Of a DNA stretch of 64,000 bases, positions 17,891 to 26,891 are shown piece by piece. The translations under genes were made by a program, and so were the position numbers. Each line of letters starts with the position of its first letter. Position 1 is the first letter of the stretch. The DNA lies in NCBI GenBank assembly GCA_965202735.1, contig OZ241844.1, positions 3,224,001-3,288,000 on the forward strand, written 5' to 3'. The stretch is from HK1 sp965202735. Lineage in GTDB: Bacteria > Pseudomonadota > Gammaproteobacteria > HK1. The notes beneath the pieces are model-generated. The model searched no databases and had not been told where the DNA came from. It was given only the letters and a program-made list of their open reading frames with translations.

Positions 17891-19456
17891 TCAGGCGGGC
17901 TCGGCCCGGAGATCGAGGAGGTTCCGCGCCTCGCGGCCGCAGGCCACCCCGATCAGGTGGACCGGCGTCCCCTCCGCACGGTACTTCTCCGCATACCCCC
18001 GCTCGCGCATCTGCGCCAGCGCCGCATCCAGCGCGGCCGCGCCGCCCTCCTCGCCCTCGGCCATCTTGAACTCCACCACGAAGACCTGACCCCCGAGACG
18101 CACCACCATGTCCGCACGCCCGCGGGAGGAGGCCTCCTCCACCCGCAGGTCCGCGCCGACCGCGCGCAAGCACATGTACAGCAGGCTCGCATACCACGCC
18201 TCGTAGCGCGCCAGGTCCCCCTTCGCGTGCCACTGGTACGGGACCCCCGACAGCCACCCCCGCAGCTTCTCCCCGAAGCCCGCGAAGTCGTGCGCCTCCA
18301 GCAGCGCGCACAGCTCCCGCCCCCGCTCCAGCGGCTCCACCCCCTTCTTCCCCAGCCACCCGAGCAGCCCCCGGCTCAGGCTGACCCGGACCTCGAGGTT
18401 GGGATAGTCCAGTCGGTACACCGCGTCGAAGGCCTCCCTCATCTCCTCCGCGATGGTCAGGTAGCCGGTCTGGAACAGCAGCGCCTCGATGTCGATGTCC
18501 CCCACGTCGAACTTCGAGACCAGCGACATCCCCGCCAGCCGGCCCTCCAGCTCCATCGGACTCACCGACTTCTCCATCAGCATCCGGAACAGGAACTCCG
18601 GCGAGCCGGTCTCGAACCAGTGGGGGCGGAACTCCCGACTGTCGAGCAGCAGCAGCACATCCCAGGGGTTGTAGACCCGCTCCCCGCCCCGCCAGTGATA
18701 GCCGTTGTACCAGGTCCGGACCTCGTCGCGGTCCAGACCGGCCAGCTCCGGCCCGAACACCCGGTCCAGGTCCGCCTCCCGGTAGCCGCACACCGTGGCG
18801 TAGCGCGGGTCGAGGCTGATGTCCTTCAGGTTGTTCAGCCCCGAGAACAGGCTGACCTTCGAGAACATGCTCACCCCGGTGACGAAGACGAAGCGGACAT
18901 GCCGGGCGCTGCCCTTGACGACGCCGTAGAAGCCCCGCAGGTAGTCCCGGTTGGCCCTCGCAAGGTCCGGGTCGTGGAGCACGTCGAGGATCGGCTTGTC
19001 GTACTCGTCCACCAGCACCGCGGCCGGCCGGCCGGTGGTGTCGTGAAGACGACGGAGAAGGTTGCGGAGACGTCTCGGTCCGGTATCGGAGGTCCGGGCC
19101 GGCGCGAGACCGTGCTCGCTCTCGATGCCCTCCAGTTGCTCGATGATGTCCCCCTCGATCTCGCCCGGCTCGTTGTACTTCCCGTCGAAGCTCAGCCGCA
19201 CCACCGGATGCGGCGAGGACCAGTCCCAGTGCGGGTGGATGTCCAGCCCCCGGAACAGGGGCTCGTGGCCGGCGAACAGCGACCCCAGCGTGTCGAGCAG
19301 CAGGCTCTTGCCGAAGCGCCGCGGACGCGACAGGAAGTAGTGGCGCCCCTCGTCCACCAGCCGCCGGACGAGCGGGGTCTTGTCGACATAGTAGAAGCCC
19401 TCGCTCCGGATCGTCCGGAAGTCCTGGATCCCGATCGGAAGGTGCTGTCGGGTCAT
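17891..19456 (-). CDS. AAA-ATPase-like protein with C-terminal PD-(D/E)XK nuclease domain
   Basis: 521-residue protein of the AAA-ATPase_like / DUF1703 type. The N-terminus has IGIQDFRTIRSEGFYYVDKT, an atypical Walker A RPRRFGKSLLLDTL (about residue 45), and VLVDEYDKPILD as Walker B. The C-terminal 100 residues hold a PD-(D/E)XK pattern, GRADMVVRLGGQVFVVEFK. These proteins are common, highly multicopy genes of unclear function, sometimes considered nuclease-based defence or mobile proteins. Start ATG at 19456 with GGGAGAGG; the upstream extension of the frame is not conserved. No partner gene. Confidence 0.88.
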   Translation of the reverse strand: MTRQHLPIGIQDFRTIRSEGFYYVDKTPLVRRLVDEGRHYFLSRPRRFGKSLLLDTLGSLFAGHEPLFRGLDIHPHWDWSSPHPVVRLSFDGKYNEPGEIEGDIIEQLEGIESEHGLAPARTSDTGPRRLRNLLRRLHDTTGRPAAVLVDEYDKPILDVLHDPDLARANRDYLRGFYGVVKGSARHVRFVFVTGVSMFSKVSLFSGLNNLKDISLDPRYATVCGYREADLDRVFGPELAGLDRDEVRTWYNGYHWRGGERVYNPWDVLLLLDSREFRPHWFETGSPEFLFRMLMEKSVSPMELEGRLAGMSLVSKFDVGDIDIEALLFQTGYLTIAEEMREAFDAVYRLDYPNLEVRVSLSRGLLGWLGKKGVEPLERGRELCALLEAHDFAGFGEKLRGWLSGVPYQWHAKGDLARYEAWYASLLYMCLRAVGADLRVEEASSRGRADMVVRLGGQVFVVEFKMAEGEEGGAAALDAALAQMRERGYAEKYRAEGTPVHLIGVACGREARNLLDLRAEPA

Positions 19457-19611
19457 CGGCCTCTCCCTTCGCGGCGCCGGACCATGAGGCCGGCGATCAT
19501 ATCGGTCGATGGAGCGCACGGGACTGCTCCACCCCCCATCACGCCATCACGCGCTCGGGGCCGGCCGGCGCGAGCGTACGCACGATCGCCTCCATGATCG
19601 GATCGGCCGTT

Positions 19612-20316
19612 TCAGCCCCCCAGGAAGATCCGCCTGACCTCGTCGCTGCCGAGCAGCTCGCCGGCGCGGCCCTCCAGCACGAGGCGTCCGCTCTCCAGGA
19701 TGTAGCCCCGCTCGGCGAGCCCCAGCGCCGTCTGCACGTTCTGCTCGATGAAGAGAATCGCCACCCCGGTGTCGTTGATCCGGCGCAGCACGTCGAAGGT
19801 GTGGCGCGCCGCGGCCGGCGACAGGCCGAGCAGCGGCTCGTCGACCAGCAGCAGCCGCGGGCGCGCCATCAGCCCCCGCCCCAGCGCGAGCATCTGCTGC
19901 TCGCCGCCGCTCATCGAGTGAGCGAGCTGGCTCTCGCGCTCCGCGAGCCGCGGGAACAGCTCGTAGACATGGCGCAGGGTCTCCTCCCGCGCGGCGCGCG
20001 CGGCGGGGTTGTAGCCGCCGAGCCACAGGTTCTGGCGCACGGTGAGGTAGGGAAAGACCCGGCGGCGCTCCATGATGTGCACGAGACGGCGGCGCACGAT
20101 CTCGTGCGGCGGACGGCCCGCGATCGGCTCGCCCTCGAGCTCGATGCTGCCGGAACGCGGCGGGCGCAGGCCGGAGATGGCGTTGAGCACCGTGCTCTTG
20201 CCGGCGCCGTTCGGTCCCAGCACGCCCACGATCTCGCCTTCTTCGACCCGCAGCGACACCCCCCGGATCACCTGGTAGTCGCCGTAGCAGACCTCCAGAT
20301 CGGCGACCTCAAGCAT
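19612..20316 (-). CDS. livF: Branched-chain amino acid ABC transporter ATPase LivF
   Basis: Cytoplasmic ATPase subunit of the high-affinity branched-chain amino acid (or related amide) importer. Walker A GPNGAGKSTVLNAI (about residue 34), the ABC signature MSGGEQQMLALGRGLM (about residue 134) and Walker B LLLVDEPLLGLSP are present. At 234 residues without a C-terminal extension it is the LivF type. Its start overlaps the end of livG by 8 bp, so it is last in the livH-livM-livG-livF operon on the minus strand. Confidence 0.95.
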   Translation of the reverse strand: MLEVADLEVCYGDYQVIRGVSLRVEEGEIVGVLGPNGAGKSTVLNAISGLRPPRSGSIELEGEPIAGRPPHEIVRRRLVHIMERRRVFPYLTVRQNLWLGGYNPAARAAREETLRHVYELFPRLAERESQLAHSMSGGEQQMLALGRGLMARPRLLLVDEPLLGLSPAAARHTFDVLRRINDTGVAILFIEQNVQTALGLAERGYILESGRLVLEGRAGELLGSDEVRRIFLGG

Positions 20317-21022
20317 AGGAGGCGCCCAGGTAGGATTCGATGACGGTGCGATTGCCCCGGATCGCCTCGGGCGCCCCCTCCCCGATCTTCCGGCCGAGAT
20401 GCAGCGCCACCACGCGGTCCGCGAGCGACATCAGCACCTGCATGTCGTGCTCGATGAGGACGATGGTCATGCCCTCGCGCCGCAGCCGCTCGATGAGCTC
20501 GACGAGTCCCGGGATGGTGCGCTGGTCCACGCCGCCGGTCACTTCGTCGAGCAGAAGCAGGCGGGGCCGGGTGGCAATGGCCCGGGCCAGCTCCAGGCGC
20601 TTGCGCTGCCCGGTGCTGAGGCCGTGGGCATGAACGCGGCGCCTGTCGAGCAGCCCCACGAAGTCGAGCGCCGCGAGCGCCGCATCGCGAGCGCGCCGCA
20701 TGTCCGCATCGTGCTGCATGATGCCCACCATGACGTTCTCCTCGGCCGTCAGGTGGGCGAACGGCTTGAGCTTCTGGAACGTGCGGGCGATGCCGAGCCG
20801 ATTGATTCGATGCGGCCCGAGGCCGCGAATCGAACGCCCGTCGAGCCGCACGTCGCCCTCGTCGGGCGTCTCGAAGCCGGTAATCAGATCGAACAGGGTC
20901 GACTTGCCGGCGCCGTTCGGCCCGATGACCCCGAGGATGCCGCCCGCCTCGGCCCGGAACGAGATCCCGTCGTTGGCGACGAGGCCGCCGAAGCGCCTGG
21001 TCAGGTTCGAGACCTCAAGCAT
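20309..21022 (-). CDS. livG: Branched-chain amino acid ABC transporter ATPase LivG
   Basis: Second ATPase of the same importer. Walker A GPNGAGKSTLFDLI (about residue 37), signature LSTGQRKRLELARAI (about residue 138; LSTGQ in place of LSGGQ), and Walker B LLLLDEVTGGVD. The Walker B glutamate is followed by V rather than P. The LivG-type segment GIARTFQKLKPFAHLTAEENV is present. It overlaps livM by 8 bp and livF by 8 bp, consistent with coupled translation. Confidence 0.95.
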   Translation of the reverse strand: MLEVSNLTRRFGGLVANDGISFRAEAGGILGVIGPNGAGKSTLFDLITGFETPDEGDVRLDGRSIRGLGPHRINRLGIARTFQKLKPFAHLTAEENVMVGIMQHDADMRRARDAALAALDFVGLLDRRRVHAHGLSTGQRKRLELARAIATRPRLLLLDEVTGGVDQRTIPGLVELIERLRREGMTIVLIEHDMQVLMSLADRVVALHLGRKIGEGAPEAIRGNRTVIESYLGASYA

Positions 21023-22103
21023 CGCCGGATCGCACGAAGAGCCTGCGCAGCAGCGCGAGCAGCCCGCCCGGACAGAACACCGAGATGAGCAGGATCAGCG
21101 CCCCGTAGATCATCAGGTCCTCCGCCCCGCCGGTCCCGCCGAGCCACACCCGGGTGGCCTCGGAGAGCGGGAACAGCACCCCGGCCCCGATGATCGGACC
21201 CCACAGCGTCCCGATGCCGCCGAGCATGGTCATCAGCACCACCAGGATCGAGAGCAGCAGCGGGAACACCGTCTCGGGGTCGATCACCAGCACGTACTGG
21301 GCGAACTGCGCACCGGCCACCGCGGTGAACGCGGCCGAGACCATGATCGCCACGAGCTTGTAGCGGGTGATGTCGACGCCGAGGCTGCGCGCGGCGTCCG
21401 GCTCGTCGCGGATCGCGCGGAAGTAGAGCCCCGCCTTCGAGCGCTCGAGCCACGCGACGACGAGGCAGGCGGCGGCGAGAAAGCCGAGCCCGATGTAGTA
21501 GTTCGGGAGCTTGCTGTCGTGGAACTGGAACGAGTACCAGGGGGTTTCGCGGTCGATGGGGATCCACACCCCGGTCGCCCCGCCCACGAGCTCCCAGTTG
21601 AGCATCAGCGTGTGGCCGATCTCCCCGATGACCAGCGTGGCGATCGCGAAGTAGTGGCCGCGGAGCCGGAAGGTCGGCAGGCCGATGGCGAGCGCCACCA
21701 GCACCGAGATGCCGACCCCGACCAGCATCCCGAGCCATGGCGAGACGTGATAGCTCGCGTAGAGGAAGCCGGCGCTGTAGGCGCCGATCCCGAAGTAGAC
21801 CGCCTGGCCGAGCGAGATCTGGCCGCAGTAGCCCGCAAGCACGTTCCAGCCCTGGGCCATCAGGGCGTAGATGAACACCATCACCAGCACGTGGCGCTGG
21901 TAGGGCGCGTCGAACACGTGCGGGTAGACGACCAGCGCGACCGCCGCGATCGCGAGCCACGCCCACTGCGTCGCCGAAAGGGGCGTCCGGACCGGCTCGG
22001 CGCGAGCCTGCCGGAGCTCCGCGCCCGGCGGCGTGCCGGCTGCCGGCGCAGACGCCGGCCCCGATGGCCGCGGCGCCTGCGATGCCTGCGGTGCCTGCGC
22101 CAT
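21015..22103 (-). CDS. livM: Branched-chain amino acid ABC transporter permease LivM
   Basis: Integral-membrane permease, 362 residues. After a Pro/Ala-rich N-terminal tail of about 40 residues come roughly eight to ten membrane segments and the LivM signatures GYCGQISLGQAVYFGIGAYS and GLPTFRLRGHYFAIATLVIGE. The EAA-like loop is AIRDEPDAARSLGVD. ATG at 22103 overlaps the livH stop in a TGATG arrangement. A longer open frame continues upstream through livH in a different frame and is not real. Confidence 0.94.
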   Translation of the reverse strand: MAQAPQASQAPRPSGPASAPAAGTPPGAELRQARAEPVRTPLSATQWAWLAIAAVALVVYPHVFDAPYQRHVLVMVFIYALMAQGWNVLAGYCGQISLGQAVYFGIGAYSAGFLYASYHVSPWLGMLVGVGISVLVALAIGLPTFRLRGHYFAIATLVIGEIGHTLMLNWELVGGATGVWIPIDRETPWYSFQFHDSKLPNYYIGLGFLAAACLVVAWLERSKAGLYFRAIRDEPDAARSLGVDITRYKLVAIMVSAAFTAVAGAQFAQYVLVIDPETVFPLLLSILVVLMTMLGGIGTLWGPIIGAGVLFPLSEATRVWLGGTGGAEDLMIYGALILLISVFCPGGLLALLRRLFVRSGDA

Positions 22104-22969
22104 CAGAAGCGCCCGAACAGTCCCCTGGGCCGGACGAGCACCACGGCGAGGTACAGCGCGAAGATGATGACGTACTTGTAGGCGGGGGCGACGAGCAGGC
22201 CTCCGAGCGCTTCGACAAGGCCGATCAGCACTCCCGCGCACAGTGCCCCGACGATGCTGCCGAATCCACCGAGCGCCACCGCGACGTAGGCGATGAGCGC
22301 GAAGATGAGACCCACATCGGGGAAAATGTAGTAGTAGTTCGTGAGCATCACGCCCGCGACCGCCACGCAGGCCGCTCCGATCCCCCAGCCGAGCGCATAC
22401 ATCCGGTCGGTCCGGATCCCCATCAGGCTCGCCGCCTCGCGGTCCTGGGCGGTCGCCTGAAGCGCCATGCCGGTCTCGGTACGATTGATGAAGAGGTACA
22501 GCACCGCGAACGCGGCCACGCAGCCGCCGCTCGCAACGAGCTGCGGCACCCCGATGAAGATGCCGGCCAGATCGAGGCGCCCGGAGACGATGGGGTCGGG
22601 AATGGACCGGTAGTCCGGGGTCCACAGGAACTGGGCGAGGCTGCGCAGGAAGATCGCCAGCCCGAAGGTGGCGGTGATCTGCACCAGCATCGGGGCGTTC
22701 AGGATGTGGCGGATGATGCCGTAGTGGGTCGCCACCCCGAGCGCGAACAGGAGCATCACGCACAGCGGCGCCGACACCAGCGGATCGAGCCCGAACGCGA
22801 GATACAGCCCGAACACCGAGTACATGCTGACCATCATGAACTCGCCGTGGGCGAAGTTGACGATCTCCATCAGCCCGAAGATGAGGCTCAGGCCCGCCGC
22901 GACCAGGGCGTAGATGAAGCCCATCAGGAGCCCGCTGACGATGGTCTGGACGACGATCTCGGTGGTCAC
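22103..22969 (-). CDS. livH: Branched-chain amino acid ABC transporter permease LivH
   Basis: First permease of the importer, 288 residues, with typical LivH segments: ALVAAGLSLIFGLMEIVNFAHGEF near the N-terminus, the loop TAQDREAASLMGI, and the terminal GFGSIVGALCAGVLIGLVEALGG. Start GTG at 22969 preceded by GGGAGGC; this gives the family's usual length, while the open frame upstream is not conserved. The operon reads livHMGF, and the binding protein gene is transcribed divergently from the other side of a 400-bp gap. Confidence 0.94.
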   Translation of the reverse strand: MTTEIVVQTIVSGLLMGFIYALVAAGLSLIFGLMEIVNFAHGEFMMVSMYSVFGLYLAFGLDPLVSAPLCVMLLFALGVATHYGIIRHILNAPMLVQITATFGLAIFLRSLAQFLWTPDYRSIPDPIVSGRLDLAGIFIGVPQLVASGGCVAAFAVLYLFINRTETGMALQATAQDREAASLMGIRTDRMYALGWGIGAACVAVAGVMLTNYYYIFPDVGLIFALIAYVAVALGGFGSIVGALCAGVLIGLVEALGGLLVAPAYKYVIIFALYLAVVLVRPRGLFGRF

Positions 22970-23127
22970 GGTTGCCTCCCGGTCCCGAATCGGGCGCCGT
23001 TGCACAATCGGCTCCACGCCGCCGCGGAGTCTAACTCGTCCGTTTCGACTGATCGTGAAGCGACTTCGCGACCGGGCCATCCGGACCTGCCGGCGCCGGC
23101 GACAACGATCCCTCCAGGGCCGCGACG

Positions 23128-23271
23128 TGCGCCGGCCACAGCAAGCTCCCGCCAGGCGGGAACAGGCCCCCGAAATCCCCTCGACCCGGCGCCCCGAGGG
23201 TCGAAATCGCACCACGATCCCGCCACGGTACGGCCTCTTCCGGGCGCTGGCGGGAATCGCTGCGCCGGCCA
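23128..23271. mobile_element. MITE-1 copy D with flanking direct repeats
   Basis: Element of 122 bp (23139-23260) with ends CAGCAAGCTCCCGCCAG and CTGGCGGGAATCGC, flanked by perfect 11-bp direct repeats TGCGCCGGCCA at 23128-23138 and 23261-23271. It occupies the divergent promoter region between livH and the binding-protein gene, so it may affect transcription of either. Confidence 0.85.
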
Positions 23272-23369
23272 GGCCCTTCTCCCCTCCCCGGGGCGTCTGC
23301 GCTACCCTTTGCGGGTCCGCCGCTTGCGCTGGCGCTCGCCGGACTCGTCCATCAGGGAGGCATCGAATC

Positions 23370-24626
23370 ATGAGAACCATCCACATCGCGCTCGGCGCGG
23401 TTCTCGCGCTTGCGCTTCACACCGGCTCCGCGCTCGCCGCGGATGCGGTGCGCGTCGGTGTCATCTATCCGCTGACCGGACCGGTCGCCCAGCCCGGCAG
23501 GGACGTGCTGGCGGCGGTCAGGGTGGCCCAGGACATCATCAACAACAGGCACGACCTCGACCTGCCGCTGGCGGCCACCGAGGGGCTCCCCAATCTGGGA
23601 GGCGCGAAGATCGAGCTGGTGGTCGCCGATCACCAGGGCAAGCCCGAGATCGGCCGCGGCGAGGCGGAGCGCCTGATCACCAGCGAGAACGTCGTGGCCA
23701 TCTTCGGCGCCTACCACAGCAGCGTGAGCGCGGCCGCCAGCAACGTGACCGAGCGCATGCGGATCCCCTATCTCACGGGCGAGTCCTCGTCGCCGAAGCT
23801 CCACACCCGCGGCTTCGAGTGGTTCTTCCGCACCGGGCCGCACGACGGTCACTACACCCGCACGATGTTCGACTTCATCCGCGACTTCGAGAAGACGAAG
23901 GGCGTGAAGCTCGCGACCGCGGCGATCATCCACGAGGACACCCAGTTCGGAGCGGACAGCGCGCGGGTGCAGGAGGAGCTTGCGAAGGAGGCGGGGATCG
24001 AGGTGCTGGAGAAGATCGCCTATCGCGCCAGGACCACCTCGCTCACCTCCGAGGTCCAGCGGCTCAAGGCGGCGGACGCGGACATCCTGTTCCCCACATC
24101 CTATACCGCCGATGCACTGCTGCTGATGCGCACCATGAAGGAGCTCGACTACACGCCGCGCATCATCATCGCGCAGAACGCGGGCTTCAACGACGCGACG
24201 TTCCTCGAGACCGTCGGTGCGGACTCCGAGGGCATCATCTCGCGCTCCCCGTTCTCGATGGACATGGCGGCGAAGATTCCGCTGATCGCGAAGCTCAACG
24301 ACCTCTACGGGAAGCACAATGAGGGCCGGGACATCTTCGACCCGCCGATCCGCTCGTTCGTCGGGGCGTTCGTGCTGTTCGAGGCGATCAACCGCGCCGG
24401 CTCCACCGAGCCCGGGAAGATCCGCGACGCCCTGCGGGCGACCGACTTCCCCGCCGGCGCCATCCCGATGCCGTGGCAGAACATCGAGTTCGGCCCGGAC
24501 GGCCAGAACAACGGCGTGAGCACCGCGCTCATCCAGGTCCAGGACGGGACGTACTACTCGATCTACCCGTTCGAGGTGGCGGCCCGCGAGGTGATGTACC
24601 CGTTCAAGCCGTGGTCCGAGCGCTGA
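23370..24626 (+). CDS. Branched-chain amino acid-type ABC transporter substrate-binding protein
   Basis: Periplasmic ligand-binding protein (type 1 periplasmic fold, LivK/UrtA/AmiC group) serving the divergent LivHMGF system. Start ATG at 23370 with GGGAGG; a Sec signal peptide (hydrophobic VLALALHTGSALAA) cleaved before DAVRVGVIYPLTGP. Family segments include the N-terminal IYPLTGPVAQPGRDVLAA, VVADHQGKPEIG, AIFGAYHSSVS and IIHEDTQFGADSARV. At 418 residues it is longer than LivK (about 370), so the ligand may be another amino acid, amide or aromatic acid. Confidence 0.92.
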   Translation: MRTIHIALGAVLALALHTGSALAADAVRVGVIYPLTGPVAQPGRDVLAAVRVAQDIINNRHDLDLPLAATEGLPNLGGAKIELVVADHQGKPEIGRGEAERLITSENVVAIFGAYHSSVSAAASNVTERMRIPYLTGESSSPKLHTRGFEWFFRTGPHDGHYTRTMFDFIRDFEKTKGVKLATAAIIHEDTQFGADSARVQEELAKEAGIEVLEKIAYRARTTSLTSEVQRLKAADADILFPTSYTADALLLMRTMKELDYTPRIIIAQNAGFNDATFLETVGADSEGIISRSPFSMDMAAKIPLIAKLNDLYGKHNEGRDIFDPPIRSFVGAFVLFEAINRAGSTEPGKIRDALRATDFPAGAIPMPWQNIEFGPDGQNNGVSTALIQVQDGTYYSIYPFEVAAREVMYPFKPWSER

Positions 24627-24706
24627 TCGGCCGGCCCTGATGCGCCGGCGGCGCGGGGGCGTCGGGCTCCGCGCGGCGCCGCCCGCGTCACGCCGGGCAT
24701 GAGGCG

Positions 24707-24898
24707 GTGCTCCACGTCAGCGACATCCTGATCGAGCGCCACGACCTGGCCTCGTTCGCCGAGCTCGTCGACGCGGTCAGGGTCCGCGCCCGCGAGGAGC
24801 GGTTCCTGCGCATCGACGTGAAGCCGCCGTTCGCCGATACCCCGGTGAACTGGGAGGACGTCCTCGAAAGCGCGTTCACCTCGGCGGCGGGCCGGTAG
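24707..24898 (+). CDS. Small hypothetical protein
   Basis: A 63-residue ORF starting at GTG (24707), in front of the Cas6-like gene with a 36-bp gap to it. The composition looks protein-like rather than random: HVSDILIERHDL, FAELVDAVRVRAREERFLRIDVKPPF, then an acidic tail. No family was recognised. The shared direction and close spacing suggest a small operon with the Cas6-like and S24 genes. It may be a chance open frame. Confidence 0.45.
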   Translation: MLHVSDILIERHDLASFAELVDAVRVRAREERFLRIDVKPPFADTPVNWEDVLESAFTSAAGR

Positions 24899-24934
24899 CC
24901 GACGATGCGCTGGGAGGAGGCATCGGACACCGGG

Positions 24935-25600
24935 ATGACGGCCGCCGCCGCGGACGCCGTCGATGTCGCGTTCCGTCTCTCCGGGCGCTGGCTGCCGGTG
25001 GACCACGCAGGCGCGCTGCGCAGCGCGGTGGTGAAGGTCCTGCCGTGGCTCGCGGACGAGCCGGATGCGGGCATCCACTCGATCCACGGCGCCGCGTCGG
25101 GCAACGGCTGGGAGCGGCCCGGCCGCGGAGCCGGAGAGATGCTCCCGCTCTCGCGCCGCACCCGCCTGGTGCTTCGCGTACCGGTGCGTCGAGCGGAGGC
25201 GGCCTCGGAGCTGTGCGGGCGCCGGCTCGACATCGGCGGATGCGAGGTGGTCACCGGGACGCGGCGGCCGCGGCCACTGAAGCCCACCGGCGCCGTATTC
25301 GCCCGCTACGTGGTGGACGAAGGAGATGGTGGGGACGAAGAGCGGTTCGTGGAGCGCGTCGCAGCGGCGCTCGAAGCGCTTTCGGTACCGGCGCGCAAAC
25401 TCCTGTGCGGGCGCTCGCATCGGATCGTCTCGGCGCAGCGCATGTTCACCGCCCGCAGTCTGATGATCGCCGATCTCGGTCCGGAGGAATCGCTCGCCGT
25501 CCAGTGCCGAGGGATCGGACCGGGCCGGCTCCTCGGGTGCGGGCTGTTCGTGCCGCACAAGGGCATCGGACCGGTGCGGAGGGCGACCGGAGATGGCTGA
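24935..25600 (+). CDS. Orphan Cas6-like protein (Cmx6 type)
   Basis: Resembles the type I-MYXAN Cas6/Cmx6 endoribonuclease group, which in CRISPR systems cut the precursor crRNA at repeat hairpins. Evidence: the N-terminal VDVAFRLSGRWLPVDHAGALR with a conserved His, the WLADEPDAGIHSIHG segment, the KPTGAVFARYVV strand, and the C-terminal glycine-rich loop GIGPGRLLGCGLFVPHKG. About 221 residues. There is no CRISPR array and no other cas gene in the window, so any RNA target is unknown. Start could also be ATG at 24905. The following gene is an S24 peptidase. Confidence 0.72.
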   Translation: MTAAAADAVDVAFRLSGRWLPVDHAGALRSAVVKVLPWLADEPDAGIHSIHGAASGNGWERPGRGAGEMLPLSRRTRLVLRVPVRRAEAASELCGRRLDIGGCEVVTGTRRPRPLKPTGAVFARYVVDEGDGGDEERFVERVAAALEALSVPARKLLCGRSHRIVSAQRMFTARSLMIADLGPEESLAVQCRGIGPGRLLGCGLFVPHKGIGPVRRATGDG

Positions 25601-25756
25601 GCCGTCACCGCGCCGCCGGGCCTCGCGGACCGGTGAGAAGCTCGGGCCGGACTCCGTCCCCCGCGGGCGCAGGTGGAACGCGGGGCGGAGGCATCGCGTC
25701 CCGAACCGGCCGACCCGTCCCGCGCGGACCCGGGTGGAACCCGGAGATGCGCCGAG

Positions 25757-26107
25757 GTGACCGGCTCGCGCCCGGCGACGGCGGGCACCGCCCCGCCCAC
25801 GACCTGCATCGAGGCGGAGCCGTTCGCGCTGCGCGTCACCGACGACAGCATGGAGCCCGAGTTCGCGGCGGGGTGCGTCATCATCGTCGACCCGACGGGC
25901 GTGGCCAGGGACGGGGCGTTCGTGCTCGCCGAGATCGACGGCGAGTACATCTTCCGCAAGCTGGAGCGGACGCGCACGGGCGACCGGCTCGTCGCGCTCG
26001 CCGACGGCCGCGCGCCCATCGCGCTCGCCGCCGGACTCGCATCGGTGCGCGGCGTGGTGGTCCAGCGGGCGGGCGCGCGGCGCAGGTACCACAAACGGTA
26101 CGACTGA
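25757..26107 (+). CDS. S24-family (LexA/UmuD-like) peptidase
   Basis: Small protein of 116 residues consisting of an S24 peptidase fold without a DNA-binding domain. The serine motif DDSMEPEF is followed by IIVDPTGVARDGAFVLAEIDGEYIFRKL, the region where LexA has its catalytic lysine; here the order is R-K instead of the usual K-R, so autocleavage activity is uncertain. The C-terminal VRGVVVQRAGARRRYHKRYD is basic. GTG at 25757 has GGAG upstream; the frame also opens at a GTG at 25673. It follows the Cas6-like gene on the same strand. Confidence 0.75.
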   Translation: MTGSRPATAGTAPPTTCIEAEPFALRVTDDSMEPEFAAGCVIIVDPTGVARDGAFVLAEIDGEYIFRKLERTRTGDRLVALADGRAPIALAAGLASVRGVVVQRAGARRRYHKRYD

Positions 26108-26119
26108 GCGAACGCCGGC

Positions 26120-26262
26120 GGCTCGACACCAGCGATTCCCGCCAATGCCCGGAGAGGCCGCACCATGGTGGAATTCCGGTGTGATTTCGACCTTCAGGGC
26201 GTCGAATCAAGGGGATTTCAGGGGCCTGTTCCCGCCTGGCGGGAATGCCTGGCACGACACCA
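26120..26262. mobile_element. MITE-1 copy E with flanking direct repeats
   Basis: Element of 119 bp (26132-26250), flanked by GGCTCGACACCA (26120-26131) and GGCACGACACCA (26251-26262), a 12-bp direct repeat with one mismatch. It is inverted relative to copies D and F. It fills the gap between the S24 gene and the 3' end of the 2OG oxygenase gene. Confidence 0.83.
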
Positions 26263-26315
26263 CGCTCGCCGTCCCTGTGCCGGAACACGGGTTCGCCGTG
26301 CGACCCGCGCTCCGA

Positions 26316-26891
26316 TCAGGCGAAGACGACCCAGGTCGTCGCGATGTACTTCACCCCGCGTTCGAGGACGGCGCCTCGGTGCTCGTGGGTCCAGAACGGG
26401 GGGAAGAGCAGGAGCTTGCCCTCCTCCGGCCTCACCTTCACCCCCTGGTAGCGGAACTCGGTCTCGCCGCCCGGCCCCTCGACGTCGTTCAGGTACCAGA
26501 TCGCCACGAGCTGGCGGTGGCTCAGCTCGTGGCTGCCTCCGTCGATGTGCCAGTGATAGAACTCACCGGGACGCGTTCGCTGCATCGCGTACCCGACGTC
26601 CTTGAAGCGCCCGCCGAAGAACGGATGGCGGCGCGTCAGCGCGTCGAGCGCGGCCACGAGCGATCGGAAGAGCGCGCCGTCGAGATCCTTCCAGTGCGAC
26701 TTGCCGCTCATGACCAGATCGGTCGAGCGCTTGACCGACGTGTCGAGCGTGGCGTGGTGGCCGACCCGGCCCGCATGCTGCTCGGGCGCGCACGCCTCGA
26801 AGCGCCGCACCATCTCGCGGCAGACCCCGCCCGGCAGCGCCCCCGGCACTTCGAAGATGAAGCGTCCGGGCACGAGATCGCGAAGCTCCAT
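26316..26891 (-). CDS. 2-oxoglutarate/Fe(II)-dependent oxygenase, prolyl-4-hydroxylase type
   Basis: 191-residue non-heme iron oxygenase. The facial triad is visible: HWHID (His and Asp, about residue 117) and the distal HEHRGAV histidine (about residue 169), followed by the basic residue for 2-oxoglutarate in VKYIATTW. The stretch AIWYLNDVEGPGGETEF is typical of prolyl-4-hydroxylase-like and small-molecule oxygenases (PF13640 group). Start at 26891 chosen for the AAGGAG at 9 bp; an ATG at 26921 is possible. The substrate is unknown. Confidence 0.85.
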   Translation of the reverse strand: MELRDLVPGRFIFEVPGALPGGVCREMVRRFEACAPEQHAGRVGHHATLDTSVKRSTDLVMSGKSHWKDLDGALFRSLVAALDALTRRHPFFGGRFKDVGYAMQRTRPGEFYHWHIDGGSHELSHRQLVAIWYLNDVEGPGGETEFRYQGVKVRPEEGKLLLFPPFWTHEHRGAVLERGVKYIATTWVVFA

